From the NCBI RefSeq assembly GCF_022230925.1, contig NZ_JAKKFH010000017.1:1-34114 (forward strand): a stretch of DNA of 34,114 bases. Direction: 5' to 3'. Of the stretch, positions 1-7,630 are shown piece by piece. Origin of the DNA: Micromonospora alfalfae. Lineage in GTDB: Bacteria > Actinomycetota > Actinomycetes > Mycobacteriales > Micromonosporaceae. The first letter of the stretch is position 1. Each line of letters opens with the position of its first letter. The position numbers and the translations under genes are program-made. The notes beneath the pieces were generated by a model. That model did not search any database, was not told the DNA's origin, and worked only from the letters and a program-made list of their open reading frames with translations.

Positions 1-848
1 GTGACGATGCCCGGGTTGATGCAGAGTCCCGGGTTCGCGCCGTTCTTCTCCGCGATCTCCAGGCAACGGGTCACCTTGTCGACTGTCGCGTTGGTCTCGG
101 TGATCTGCTTGGAGATCTCGGCGTTCTTGCGGTCCTGCTCCAGGTTGCGGGTCTGCGCCAGCTTGTCCTGGAACGCCTTGATGTTGCCCTCGGTCTTGTC
201 GTCGTGGTTCACCCGGGTGATGGTCACCGAGAGGATGTCCACGTCGGTGGTGAGGCGGGTCTCCGCGCTGGTCTTGATGTTCGCGGCGAACGGCTTCAGG
301 TCGACGTTGAGGTCGCCGGTCTTGGCGTCGATCTTCTCCAGCGGGTTGTACGCGGCGAAGGCGTCGTTGACCGCGCTGTCGAGCTGCACACCGACCCGCT
401 GACCCCGGAAGCTGCCGAAGTCGCCCTTGTAGTCCATGAACTGCTTAGGCGCGTTCTCCGGCTTGACCTGCCATTCGACGAGCACCTCGACGCAGGCGTC
501 GGCGAGGGTGCCGGTGCGCACTCGTACGCAGTTGTCGCCGCCGATGTGGTCGTACTTCTGGCGGCCCGCGTCCCACTCGCCGACCTTCTGCCAGGGCGCC
601 ACCCACTTCAGGCCCGAGCCGGTCACCTCGCCGGTGGGCTTGCCGAAGCTGGTGACGATGCCGACCGAGCGGATGGGCACCGAGTGGGCGCTGGAGGCGA
701 TGCCGACCAGAAGCGTGAGGGCGAGGAAGCCGAGCGCCGCGAGGGCGGCCATCCGCTTGAACGACCGTGCGGGGGCGACGAGTGCGACGACGGCGCTGAC
801 CGCGAGGGCGACGGCGAAGACGATCGCCATGGTGAAGCCGACGGGCAT
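1..848 (-). CDS. SPFH/band-7 domain membrane protein (3' end cut by window edge)
   Basis: Read on the minus strand from an ATG at 848, this gives 282 codons with no stop before the window edge, so the C-terminus is missing. The N-terminus carries two hydrophobic segments (about residues 7-25 and 33-53). A prohibitin/stomatin-like (SPFH) stretch follows, with VGIVTSFGKPTGEV and LKWVAPWQKV near residues 60-90, then a charged, helix-prone region (RNLEQDRKNAEISKQI) typical of the SPFH coiled-coil part. SPFH proteins form oligomeric membrane scaffolds; no specific partner is visible here. A GGAAGG lies 10 bases before the ATG, and a -10-like TAGGTT (minus strand, 890-885) lies further upstream without a clear -35. 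Family assignment is good, cellular role is unknown. Confidence 0.85.
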   Translation of the reverse strand, partial: MPVGFTMAIVFAVALAVSAVVALVAPARSFKRMAALAALGFLALTLLVGIASSAHSVPIRSVGIVTSFGKPTGEVTGSGLKWVAPWQKVGEWDAGRQKYDHIGGDNCVRVRTGTLADACVEVLVEWQVKPENAPKQFMDYKGDFGSFRGQRVGVQLDSAVNDAFAAYNPLEKIDAKTGDLNVDLKPFAANIKTSAETRLTTDVDILSVTITRVNHDDKTEGNIKAFQDKLAQTRNLEQDRKNAEISKQITETNATVDKVTRCLEIAEKNGANPGLCINPGIV

Positions 849-1205
849 GGGGTGGGGACCTTCCGATGGGCTGTGTGGATCATCAACCTAGGGGGTCCGG
901 TCAAGTCGACGGCGCGGGGGAGTGGAGTTCACGCACGTCAACAGCGGGTCGACGATCGATCCCATCGACACGGTTCGACTCTGGCGGCCCGCCGTAGGTC
1001 TCGTCCACGCGACGATCGGCCCGGTGACCGGTGGCATCTTCGTCCTCGTCGTGGTGCTGTTCCGGCGCGGCATCCGGGGCGGCGTCCCGCGCTGGCCCAC
1101 CGCTGGCGGCCCGCCGCCGCTGAAAATTCGCCCGACGGTGCATCCGCCACGCGGCCTCCGAGCGAACCCCCGGGGTAGAGAACGTCTACCCCGGGGGTAC
1201 GTCTG
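849..1205. other. 357-nt gap between divergent genes
   Basis: No convincing gene. It holds the presumed promoter of the SPFH gene (-10-like TAGGTT on the minus strand at 890-885) and a long palindrome at its right end (described separately). A plus-strand open frame from GTG 922 to 1212 would encode about 96 residues with one hydrophobic segment. Its first 60 codons have high GC at the third position, but the rest do not, and I see no homology. It is left as a doubtful candidate. Confidence 0.5.
1166..1198. promoter_or_regulatory. Perfect 14-bp inverted repeat upstream of the cobalamin-domain gene
   Basis: ACCCCCGGGGTAGA (1166-1179) is followed by GAACG and then the exact complement TCTACCCCGGGGGT (1185-1198). 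It ends 7 bases before the GTG start at 1206. Its position suits an operator or a 5'-end RNA hairpin that would cover the start site. The regulator is unknown. Confidence 0.6.
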
Positions 1206-1877
1206 GTGCTGACCGATCCGATGCCGGCGGAGGCCGTGGAGATCGCGCACAAGCAGGTTTCGCTGGCGGCCGAGGACCTGGACGCCAACGGCGTGGCGAC
1301 GCTGGTGCTGGACCTGGTCGAGGCGTGGGGCGTGCCGGCGCTCTGGGAGCAGGTCTGCCGTCCGCTGCTGGCCCGGCTGTCCGGGCGCACGGCCGCCGAG
1401 ATCGTCATCGAGCATTCCCTCTTCGAGGGCGTCCGGGTCGGGTTGGACGCGTACCGCCGGGAGCCGGGCCGTTCACTGCCCACCGGCGGGGTGCTGCTTG
1501 CCGGCGCGGAGAAGGAGGCGCACAGCCTGGGTCTGCTGGCGCTCGCCGCCGCGCTGCGCGAGCAGGGCCGTGGCTGTCTGAACCTCGGCCCCGCGCTGCC
1601 CTGGTCCGCGCTCACCGGCGCGGTGCACCGGGCCTGCCCGCGCACCGTCGTGCTCTGGTCGCAGACGCCGCTCACCGGCCGCGCGTACCGCCTGGTGCGC
1701 TTCGCCCGGGACTTTCCGCTCCTTCGCGTGTACGGCGCGGGGCCGGGCTGGATCGAGCCGCTCGGCGGTCCGGCGGTCCGTCTCGGCACGTTGACGGAGG
1801 CCGTCGACGCCTGCCTGGCGGTCACGTCCGGGCGTGATGCCCGCCACATACGATACGGATCGGTGCCGTATCGTTAA
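1206..1877 (+). CDS. Stand-alone cobalamin-binding sensor-like domain protein (CarH/MerR-type C-terminal part, no HTH)
   Basis: The 223-residue product resembles the light/cobalamin-sensing half of CarH/LitR-type MerR regulators. A helical bundle (about residues 10-85) includes the EH pair (E69-H70), and a Rossmann-like domain (about 95-205) carries an E-x-H-x-x-G motif (E104, H106, G109), where the histidine is the expected lower cobalt ligand. The tryptophan that normally sits 10 residues before the EH pair is Ser59 here. No MerR helix-turn-helix precedes it: an in-frame stop at 1176-1178 closes the frame and the other upstream frames do not look like an HTH. GTG 1206 is the first possible start; ATG 1221 is an alternative. 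The gene precedes a drug exporter, and its stop codon lies next to that gene's operator-like repeat. Cobalamin binding is inferred from motifs only. Confidence 0.65.
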   Translation: MLTDPMPAEAVEIAHKQVSLAAEDLDANGVATLVLDLVEAWGVPALWEQVCRPLLARLSGRTAAEIVIEHSLFEGVRVGLDAYRREPGRSLPTGGVLLAGAEKEAHSLGLLALAAALREQGRGCLNLGPALPWSALTGAVHRACPRTVVLWSQTPLTGRAYRLVRFARDFPLLRVYGAGPGWIEPLGGPAVRLGTLTEAVDACLAVTSGRDARHIRYGSVPYR

Positions 1878-1924
1878 TACGCGTCGTAGGCTGACCCGCG
1901 TTACGAGTCTGACCCGTATCGTAT
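1850..1924 (+). promoter_or_regulatory. Operator-like repeats upstream of the DHA2 exporter
   Basis: ACGATACGG (1850-1858) and CCGTATCGT (1866-1874) form a perfect 9-bp inverted repeat with a 7-base spacer. A further half-site, CCGTATCGTAT, lies at 1914-1924. CTGACCCG is also repeated directly at 1891-1898 and 1909-1916. The cluster lies just before the exporter start and overlaps the stop of the preceding gene. The TetR protein encoded behind the exporter is the natural candidate to bind here. Confidence 0.6.
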
Positions 1925-1961
1925 TTCGTCGCGGGTGATCAGCATGGGGGGAAAGCCAGGC

Positions 1962-3530
1962 ATGGAGCTGCACAACAACACCGGACACCCGAGGCGGTGG
2001 GCGATCCTGGGGGTGCTGGTGATCAGCCTCCTCGTGGTCGTCCTCGACAACACGATCCTCAACGTCGCCCTGCGCACCCTGGCCGACCCGGTGCACGGCC
2101 TCGGTGCCAGCCAGGGCGAGCTGGAGTGGTCCATCAACTCCTACACGCTCGTCTTCGCCGGGCTGCTGTTCACCTTCGGGGTGCTCGGTGACCGCGCCGG
2201 CCGCAAGCGCTTCCTGATGATCGGTCTGGTGCTGTTCGGCCTGGCGTCGCTCCTCTCCGCGTACGCCCAGAGCCCCGGACAGCTCATCGCGGCCCGCGCC
2301 CTGATGGGGGTCGGCGGCGCGGCCATCATGCCGGTTACCTTGTCGATCATCTCCAACGTCTTCGACCCGCGCGAGCGTGGTCGGGCCATCGGAGTCTGGG
2401 CCGGCGCTGTCGGTCTCGCCGTGGCGATCGGCCCGATCCTCGGCGGCGCGCTGCTGGAGCACTTCTGGTGGGGCTCGGTCTTCCTGATCAACGTGCCGGT
2501 TGTCGTCGCCGGGGTGGTTCTGGTGGCGCTGCTGGTCCCCGAGTCGCGTGACCCGCGGCCCGGCCGGATCGACGTGCTCGGCGTGCTGCTCTCCGTGGTC
2601 GGCCTGGTCGCCCTCTCGTACGGCATCATCGACGGCGGCGAGCACGGCTTCGGCCGCCCGCTGGCCGGGGGCTCGATCCTGGTCGGCATCGCGGTGCTGG
2701 CCTGGTTCGTCCAGCACGAGCGGCGCAGCGACCACCCGTCGCTGGACGTCCGACTGTTCAAGGTGCCCCGGTTCGCCGCGCCGGTCGCCATCGTCGGCCT
2801 GGTCTTCTTCGCCGCGATGGGCTCGATGTTCTTCGGCTCGTTCTACCTGCAACTCGTGCGCGACTACAGCCCGTTGCAGACCGGTCTGCTCTTCCTGCCC
2901 TTCGCCGGCGCCCAACTGGTCTTCGCGCCGCGCAGCGCCGCGATGGTCCGTCGCTACGGCGGTAAGGCCGTCGCCACCGTCGGGTTGGCGCTGACAGTGG
3001 TGTCACTCGGCGCGTTCGTCTTCATCGGCGCCTCCACCCCGATCTGGATCGTGCTGCTCGTCTTCCTCATCCAGGGCGCCGGGATGGCCAACATCATGCC
3101 TCCGGCCACCGAGTCGATCATGTCGGCGCTGCCCCGGGAGAAGGCCGGAGTGGGCTCCGCGGTCAGCAACACCATCCGCCAGGTGGCCGGCGCGCTCGGC
3201 GTGGCAGTCCTCGGCTCGGTGCTCTCCGCTGTCTACCGCAGCGACATCGGTGACGCGCTGACCGGTCTGCCCACGCAGGCCCAGGACGCGGCCAACGAGT
3301 CGATCTCCGGTGCGTACGCGGCGGCGGGTCAGCTCGGCCCGGCGGCGCCAGGGCTGATCTCGGCGGCCAACGACGCCTTCGTCACCGCCATGCACTGGGC
3401 GGCCGGGCTCTCCGCGGTGATCGCCGCACTCGGGATCATCGTGGTGCTGCGCTGGATGCCGGGCAAGGAGGAGACCAGCGTCGCCCCGGCGGCGCCGGTC
3501 GCCGAGCCTGAGCTGGCCGGTACGGCATAG
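1962..3530 (+). CDS. DHA2-family (EmrB/QacA-type) MFS multidrug exporter
   Basis: The 522-residue product is of the length usual for 14-TM drug:H+ antiporters. It begins with a membrane segment (WAILGVLVISLLVVVLDNTI) containing the D-[NT]-T-I-[LV]-N-V-A-L signature of the DHA2 family. Motif A follows the second segment (GVLGDRAGRKRF), and the RALMGVGGAAIMP and GPILGGAL stretches fit motifs B and C. Its role would be proton-driven efflux of a drug or metabolite; the substrate cannot be told. ATG 1962 is chosen because GGGGGGAAAG lies just upstream; in-frame GTG 1935 and ATG 1944 have poorer spacing. A tetR gene follows 20 bases after the stop, and operator-like repeats lie upstream, so a self-regulated exporter/repressor operon is likely. 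Confidence 0.9.
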   Translation: MELHNNTGHPRRWAILGVLVISLLVVVLDNTILNVALRTLADPVHGLGASQGELEWSINSYTLVFAGLLFTFGVLGDRAGRKRFLMIGLVLFGLASLLSAYAQSPGQLIAARALMGVGGAAIMPVTLSIISNVFDPRERGRAIGVWAGAVGLAVAIGPILGGALLEHFWWGSVFLINVPVVVAGVVLVALLVPESRDPRPGRIDVLGVLLSVVGLVALSYGIIDGGEHGFGRPLAGGSILVGIAVLAWFVQHERRSDHPSLDVRLFKVPRFAAPVAIVGLVFFAAMGSMFFGSFYLQLVRDYSPLQTGLLFLPFAGAQLVFAPRSAAMVRRYGGKAVATVGLALTVVSLGAFVFIGASTPIWIVLLVFLIQGAGMANIMPPATESIMSALPREKAGVGSAVSNTIRQVAGALGVAVLGSVLSAVYRSDIGDALTGLPTQAQDAANESISGAYAAAGQLGPAAPGLISAANDAFVTAMHWAAGLSAVIAALGIIVVLRWMPGKEETSVAPAAPVAEPELAGTA

Positions 3531-3550
3531 GTTCGGGGAGAATGACGGAC

Positions 3551-4150
3551 ATGACGTCCACTGCTGATGCTCCGCGGTCGCCCGGTCGACCGCGGAGCAT
3601 CCGCGCCGACGAGGCGATCATCGAGGCCACCCTCGACCTGCTCGCCGAGGGCAGCACCATCGAGGCGCTCTCGATCGAGGCGATCGCCACCCGCGCCGGG
3701 GTCGGCAAGGCCACCATCTACCGCCGCTGGGCGGGCAAGGACGCGTTGCTGCTGGACGCGTTGCGCCGCCTCAAGGGCGTCCTGGCCCAGCCGGCGGGCC
3801 ACTCCGTCCGCGACGACCTGGTGCTGCTGGTCGGTGCGATCGGCAAGAACGTCGACCCGCGAGCGGCCAAGATCATGCCCTGCCTGGCGCCCGCCGTGAA
3901 CCGCAGCGCCGACCAGTTCCAGCTCTACCAGAACATCATCTCGCCCCGGCGGCAGCTGATGCGCGAGGTGCTGCGGCGCGGCATCGACGAAGGGGTGCTG
4001 CGTGCCGACATCGACGTCGAGGTGACGATGGCGCTGCTCACCGGGCCGATGCTGATCCAGCGGGTGCTCCAGTGGAACCCGGACCTGGACGAGCAGGCCC
4101 TGCCCGAACGGGTCGTCGACGCCGTGCTGGAGGGCATCCGGGCCCGCTGA
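3551..4150 (+). CDS. TetR/AcrR-family transcriptional repressor
   Basis: The product is about 199 residues. An N-terminal TetR HTH spans roughly residues 15-65, with ALSIEAIATRAGVGKATIYRRW as the recognition-helix core. The C-terminal ligand domain resembles TetR_C_33-type proteins (PMLIQRVLQW). A GGGGAG at 3535-3540 is ideally spaced for ATG 3551; ATG 3542 is only one base from it, so 3551 is preferred. It is co-directional with the DHA2 exporter 20 bases upstream and probably represses that operon through the repeats at 1850-1924. Its first codons contain a perfect 15-bp inverted repeat. The inducer is unknown. Confidence 0.9.
   Translation: MTSTADAPRSPGRPRSIRADEAIIEATLDLLAEGSTIEALSIEAIATRAGVGKATIYRRWAGKDALLLDALRRLKGVLAQPAGHSVRDDLVLLVGAIGKNVDPRAAKIMPCLAPAVNRSADQFQLYQNIISPRRQLMREVLRRGIDEGVLRADIDVEVTMALLTGPMLIQRVLQWNPDLDEQALPERVVDAVLEGIRAR
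3566..3601 (+). promoter_or_regulatory. Perfect 15-bp inverted repeat inside the start of tetR
   Basis: GATGCTCCGCGGTCG (3566-3580), six bases CCCGGT, then its exact complement CGACCGCGGAGCATC (3587-3601). It covers codons 6-17 of the tetR gene. As RNA it would form a very stable hairpin just behind the ribosome binding site; as DNA it could be an internal operator. Confidence 0.6.
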
Positions 4151-4233
4151 CGCCGAGCGCTCGGGCGGCGGCGTTGGGGCCTGGCTGGCACTCCGTCAGC
4201 GGCTCCTGCGCCCGCCGGTGTGCGGGGCTCGGT

Positions 4234-4285
4234 CGGCGGGGTTCGTACCCGCCGGTGTCGGTCGGCGGCGTTCGTGCCGCCGACC
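4234..4285. terminator. Two tandem hairpins between convergent genes
   Basis: CGGCGGG / CCCGCCG (4234-4240 with 4248-4254) and GGTCGGCGGC / GCCGCCGACC (4260-4269 with 4276-4285) share a GTTCGT loop and look like copies of one unit. They sit between the convergent tetR and PucR-type genes. They probably stop transcription from both sides, although no T-tract follows. Confidence 0.55.
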
Positions 4286-4293
4286 GGCCCCGG

Positions 4294-6228
4294 TCAGCCG
4301 GCCGGCGTGCGCAGTCGGTGCAGGCGCAGCGCGAGCTGCACCTCCAGCGCCCGCTCGGGCCGCTGCCAGTCGACGCCGAGCAACTGCCCGACCCGCTCCA
4401 ACCGCTGCGTCACAGTGTTGACGTGCACATGCAGTTGCTCGGCGGCCCGGGCCAGGCTGCCGCCCACCCCGAAGTACGCCTCCAGCGTCTTCACCAGAGC
4501 CGTGCCTCGCCGGGCGTCGTAGTCGAGCACCGGCCCGACTGTCGCGCCGAGAAACTCGGTCACGTCCTTCTCACCCCGGTCACCGACAGTGCCCAGCAAC
4601 AACCCGACGAAGCCCAACTCCACAGTGCTCGCGCCCTGCCCGGCGCGGCCCAACGCACCCAGCGCCGTCAGGCACCGGTCCGCCTCCTGGAACGTCCCGG
4701 CCAGCGCCCCCGGCGTGTCCGACGGGCCACTCGCCCCGGCGGTCACCGGTCGACCGGTCACCCGGGACAGGTCCCGGGCCACCGCGCGGGCGCTGCCGCC
4801 CGCGTCCAACCCCGGCAGCATCAGCACCACCCGGCCGTCGCGCGCCGCGGCCAGCCCGCCGCGCGCCGAGGCGTACGTGGTGGCCCAGGAGAGCACCCGC
4901 TGCCGAGCCGAGCCGGTAGCGGCGATCGCGTCGTCGCCCACCGCCACCAGCACATGCGGCGCGTCCAGGTCCACCCCGAGCCGACGGGCCCGACTGCGCA
5001 GCGCGTCGGTGTCACGCAGCGGGCGGGCGATCAGGTCGTCCAGCAACTCGCCACGCACCCGACCCTCCGCCTCAGCGACAGTCCGGCGGAACAGCAGCAG
5101 CAGCGCGGTCACCAACGCCGCCCGCTCCAGGATGCGCTGGTCGGCGTCGACCAACTCGTCGTCCGGGCGGAGCACCAGGGCGCCCAGGTTCTCCGCGCCC
5201 GCCACCACCGCCGCGTACCAGAGGGGACCCCGACGTACGCTGCGCCCCTCGGTCCGCGACGCGGCCACCGCCTCGACGATGTCCGCGCGGTCCGGCTCCT
5301 CGATCTCACCCACCCGGGCCAGCAGGCGGCCCTCGGCGTCCAGCGCCAGCAGCGCGCCGCCCAGCACCTCGGTCACCGCAGCCGCCACGTCCTCCACGCC
5401 GCCGCCGCGCAGCACCAGCGCGGTCATCCGGTCGTGTGCCGCCGCAGCCCGCTCCACCGAGCTGCTGTGCGCCCGGATGGTGGTGTTCGCCGCCGACAAC
5501 TCGGCCAACGCCGAACGGGTCTCGGTCAGCAGCCGGGCGGTGTCGATCGCCACCGCGGCGTGCGCGGCCAGCGACACCAGCAGCGCCACCTCCTCCCGGA
5601 CGAACGGTCGCGCCGAACGGTTGGCCGCGTAGAGCACCCCGATCGAGGTCGAACCGAGCCGCAGCGGCACCCCCAGGATCGCCACCAGACCCTCCTCGCC
5701 CACCCCGGCGTCGATCTCGCCGGTGTGGTGGAAGCGCGCGTCCTCGCCGTAGTTGGCGGTGACGTACGGGGCGCCGGACTGGGCCACCAGGCCACCGAGA
5801 CCAGCGCCCATCGGCAGACGCAGCCGCTGGAAACGGGCCGACACCGACCCGTCGGTCACCCGCATGTAGGTGTCGCCACGTTCGTCGTCGTTGAGGGTCA
5901 TGTACGCCACATCAGCGCCGAGCAGATGACGGGCCCGGTGCACGATCGCCCGCAACACGTCGTCCAGATCGCGCAGCCCGGCCAGGTCGCTGACGGTGTC
6001 GTACAGGCCGGACAGCTCGCTCTCCCGGCGGCGGCGACGCTCCAGCAGCGCGCGGACCCGCAACGCCACCGACTTGGCCTGCTCCAGCTCGGCCAGCCGG
6101 TCCGGTGGCAGCCCGGCGGCCCGCGCGGCCACCAGCGGTCCCTCGAACTCGACCGCCGCTGCCTCTCGGGCGAGCAACTCAAGGAACTCCACCGGCGAAG
6201 ACATGGTCGACATTGTGCTCAGCCCCAC
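4294..6228 (-). CDS. GAF-domain PucR/CdaR-type transcriptional regulator
   Basis: The 644-residue product has a GAF-like sensor domain around residues 85-235 (VLRAIVHRARHLLGADVAYMTL, then LGVPLRLGSTSIGVLYAAN) and a variable middle region. At the C-terminus is a PucR-type HTH (HTH_30; LVKTLEAYFGVGGSLARAAE, then LHVHVNTVTQRLERV), about residues 577-640. Regulators of this class control catabolic genes such as purine, proline or hydroxybutyrate use. GTG 6228 overlaps the TAG stop of the dehydrogenase gene by one base (TAGTG), so the two are translationally coupled; ATG 6213 and ATG 6204 are alternative starts. Context suggests it senses or controls ketone-body/PHB breakdown. The ligand is unknown. 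Confidence 0.87.
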   Translation of the reverse strand: MGLSTMSTMSSPVEFLELLAREAAAVEFEGPLVAARAAGLPPDRLAELEQAKSVALRVRALLERRRRRESELSGLYDTVSDLAGLRDLDDVLRAIVHRARHLLGADVAYMTLNDDERGDTYMRVTDGSVSARFQRLRLPMGAGLGGLVAQSGAPYVTANYGEDARFHHTGEIDAGVGEEGLVAILGVPLRLGSTSIGVLYAANRSARPFVREEVALLVSLAAHAAVAIDTARLLTETRSALAELSAANTTIRAHSSSVERAAAAHDRMTALVLRGGGVEDVAAAVTEVLGGALLALDAEGRLLARVGEIEEPDRADIVEAVAASRTEGRSVRRGPLWYAAVVAGAENLGALVLRPDDELVDADQRILERAALVTALLLLFRRTVAEAEGRVRGELLDDLIARPLRDTDALRSRARRLGVDLDAPHVLVAVGDDAIAATGSARQRVLSWATTYASARGGLAAARDGRVVLMLPGLDAGGSARAVARDLSRVTGRPVTAGASGPSDTPGALAGTFQEADRCLTALGALGRAGQGASTVELGFVGLLLGTVGDRGEKDVTEFLGATVGPVLDYDARRGTALVKTLEAYFGVGGSLARAAEQLHVHVNTVTQRLERVGQLLGVDWQRPERALEVQLALRLHRLRTPAG

Positions 6229-7010
6229 TAGTTGGCCGTCCAGCCCCCGTCGAGGGCTATCGACGCCCCGGTGATGAACGCCGCCGGCGGCGAGCAGAGG
6301 TACGCCAGCAGCTCGGCCACCTCCTCCGGCTCGATCAACCGTTTGATCGCGGCCCGGGCCAGCATGATCTTCTCGATCACCTCGGCCTCGTCGATACCGT
6401 GACTGGCCGCCTGGTCGGCGATCTGGCTCTCCACCAGCGCGGTACGCACGTACGCCGGGTTGATGCAGTTGGCGGTGACACCGTGCGCGGCGCCCTCCAA
6501 CGCGACCACCTTCGACAGCCCCTCCAGGGCATGCTTGGCCGAGACATACGCCGCCTTGTACGGTGAGGCACGCAACCCGTGCACCGAAGAGATGTTGACG
6601 ATCCGCCCCCAGCCCCGGGCGTACATGTGCGGCAGCGCCCGGCGGATCAGCAGGAACGGTGCCTCCACCATCACCCGCTGGATGTACTCGAAACGCTCAA
6701 CGGGAAAGTCCTGCAACGGTGCTACGTGCTGGAGCCCGGCGTTGTTCACCACGATGTCCACGTCCACGTCGAGCGAATCCACCGCCGCGGCGTCGGACAG
6801 GTCCACACCCTCGGCCCGCCCACCGGCCTCGGCGGCCACCGCCTTGGCCGCCTCCAGGTTGCGGTCCACCACGAGCACCTTGGCGCCGGCCGCGCCCAGC
6901 CGCAGGGCACACGCCCGCCCGATGCCGCCGCCGCCCCCGGTCACCAGGGCGGTCCGACCGGAAAGGTCGACCTGTACGACGTGGGGGACCACCACGGGTT
7001 CTGCCGTCAT
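6228..7010 (-). CDS. 3-hydroxybutyrate dehydrogenase (SDR family)
   Basis: The 260-residue product is a classical short-chain dehydrogenase. It has a glycine-rich nucleotide loop TGGGGGIG (residues 24-31), NNAG (89-92), and catalytic Ser142, Tyr155 and Lys159 (YVSAK). The stretches [31 protein letters not shown] and [15 protein letters not shown] are characteristic of D-3-hydroxybutyrate dehydrogenases, which oxidise (R)-3-hydroxybutyrate to acetoacetate with NAD+ in the cytosol. ATG 7010 is the start expected for the family; a longer frame reaching 7265 would add a low-complexity Gly/Ala/Pro stretch and is rejected. It is the first gene of a two-gene operon with the PucR-type regulator. Confidence 0.9.
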   Translation of the reverse strand: MTAEPVVVPHVVQVDLSGRTALVTGGGGGIGRACALRLGAAGAKVLVVDRNLEAAKAVAAEAGGRAEGVDLSDAAAVDSLDVDVDIVVNNAGLQHVAPLQDFPVERFEYIQRVMVEAPFLLIRRALPHMYARGWGRIVNISSVHGLRASPYKAAYVSAKHALEGLSKVVALEGAAHGVTANCINPAYVRTALVESQIADQAASHGIDEAEVIEKIMLARAAIKRLIEPEEVAELLAYLCSPPAAFITGASIALDGGWTAN

Positions 7011-7162
7011 GGCGCAAGAAGTTACGAGCTGTGTGCCCCCCGGCACATGGGCCAGCGACACATACTCCGTACCAAAGCTGTGTGGCCCCACCCGCCCCCT
7101 GCCGCCCGCTCCCACCCCACCGGGCGTCTTCCCGCCCGCCCCGCCGCCGCCCGCTCCCGCTC

Positions 7163-7234
7163 CCGGGCTGCCGCCCGCACCGGCCGCCGGGCTGCCGCCG
7201 GCACCCGCCCCCGGGCTCCCGCCCGCACTCGCCC
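7163..7234. repeat. Three 24-bp GC-rich tandem repeats
   Basis: Three successive 24-base units begin at 7163, 7187 and 7211, each starting CCGGGCT and rich in CCGCC. They lie upstream of the hydroxybutyrate dehydrogenase gene and to the left of the hairpin element at 7263-7340, as its C-rich flank. No coding role is supported. Confidence 0.6.
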
Positions 7235-7262
7235 GCATCCCGCCGGGCCGTGCCTTGCGCGG

Positions 7263-7340
7263 CAAGATCGCGCAAGATCCTGGTTGTAGTGGCTTCCCGG
7301 TGTCTCGTGGCCACTACATCCTGGTTCCAGCGCGATCTTG
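7263..7340. repeat. GATC-hairpin intergenic element A
   Basis: Outer arms CAAGATCGCGC (7263-7273) and GCGCGATCTTG (7330-7340) are exact complements. Inside, TGTAGTGGC (7285-7293) pairs with GCCACTACA (7310-7318). ATCCTGGTT occurs as a direct repeat in both halves. The element lies between the divergent dehydrogenase and ruvC genes, with C-rich sequence to the left and G-rich heptamers to the right, as in elements B and C. Confidence 0.6.
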
Positions 7341-7344
7341 GCGC

Positions 7345-7400
7345 GGGGCGCGGGGCGTGGGGCGTGGGGCGTGGGGCGTGGGGTGTGGGGCGTGGGGTGC
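7345..7400 (+). repeat. GGGGCGT heptamer tandem repeat upstream of ruvC
   Basis: Eight consecutive 7-base units, GGGGCGC, GGGGCGT (four times), GGGGTGT, GGGGCGT and GGGGTGC, run without interruption. Eight runs of four guanines on the plus strand could form a G-quadruplex. G-rich sequence of lower order continues to about 7560, up to the ruvC 5' region, with no gene in it. Confidence 0.75.
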
Positions 7401-7630
7401 GGGTGTGCTTGTGTGCGGCGCGGGGTGTGCGGCGCGGGGGCAACGGGCGTGAGGCCGCAGGGGCGCAGGGAGCCGCGAGGGGCGGCGAGGGGCGAGCCGG
7501 GGCGCGAGGGGGAAGGGCGAGGCGGGGCGCGAGGGGCGGGGTGCGGAGGGCGTGTCCCGTGGGACTGGTGGGAGGGGCGCCGGTTAGGGTGTCGAACACA
7601 CGTACTGCTGACGGCTGGGGAGGGGGCGGC

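Noticed and set aside
4072..6231. Long plus-strand open frame opposite the PucR-type gene
   Set aside because: Glutamine/arginine/histidine-rich composition without domains, antisense to a well-defined GAF/PucR protein.
7011..7265. N-terminal extension of the hydroxybutyrate dehydrogenase
   Set aside because: The extra residues are repetitive Gly/Ala/Ser/Pro from a GC repeat, and family members start at the ATG at 7010.
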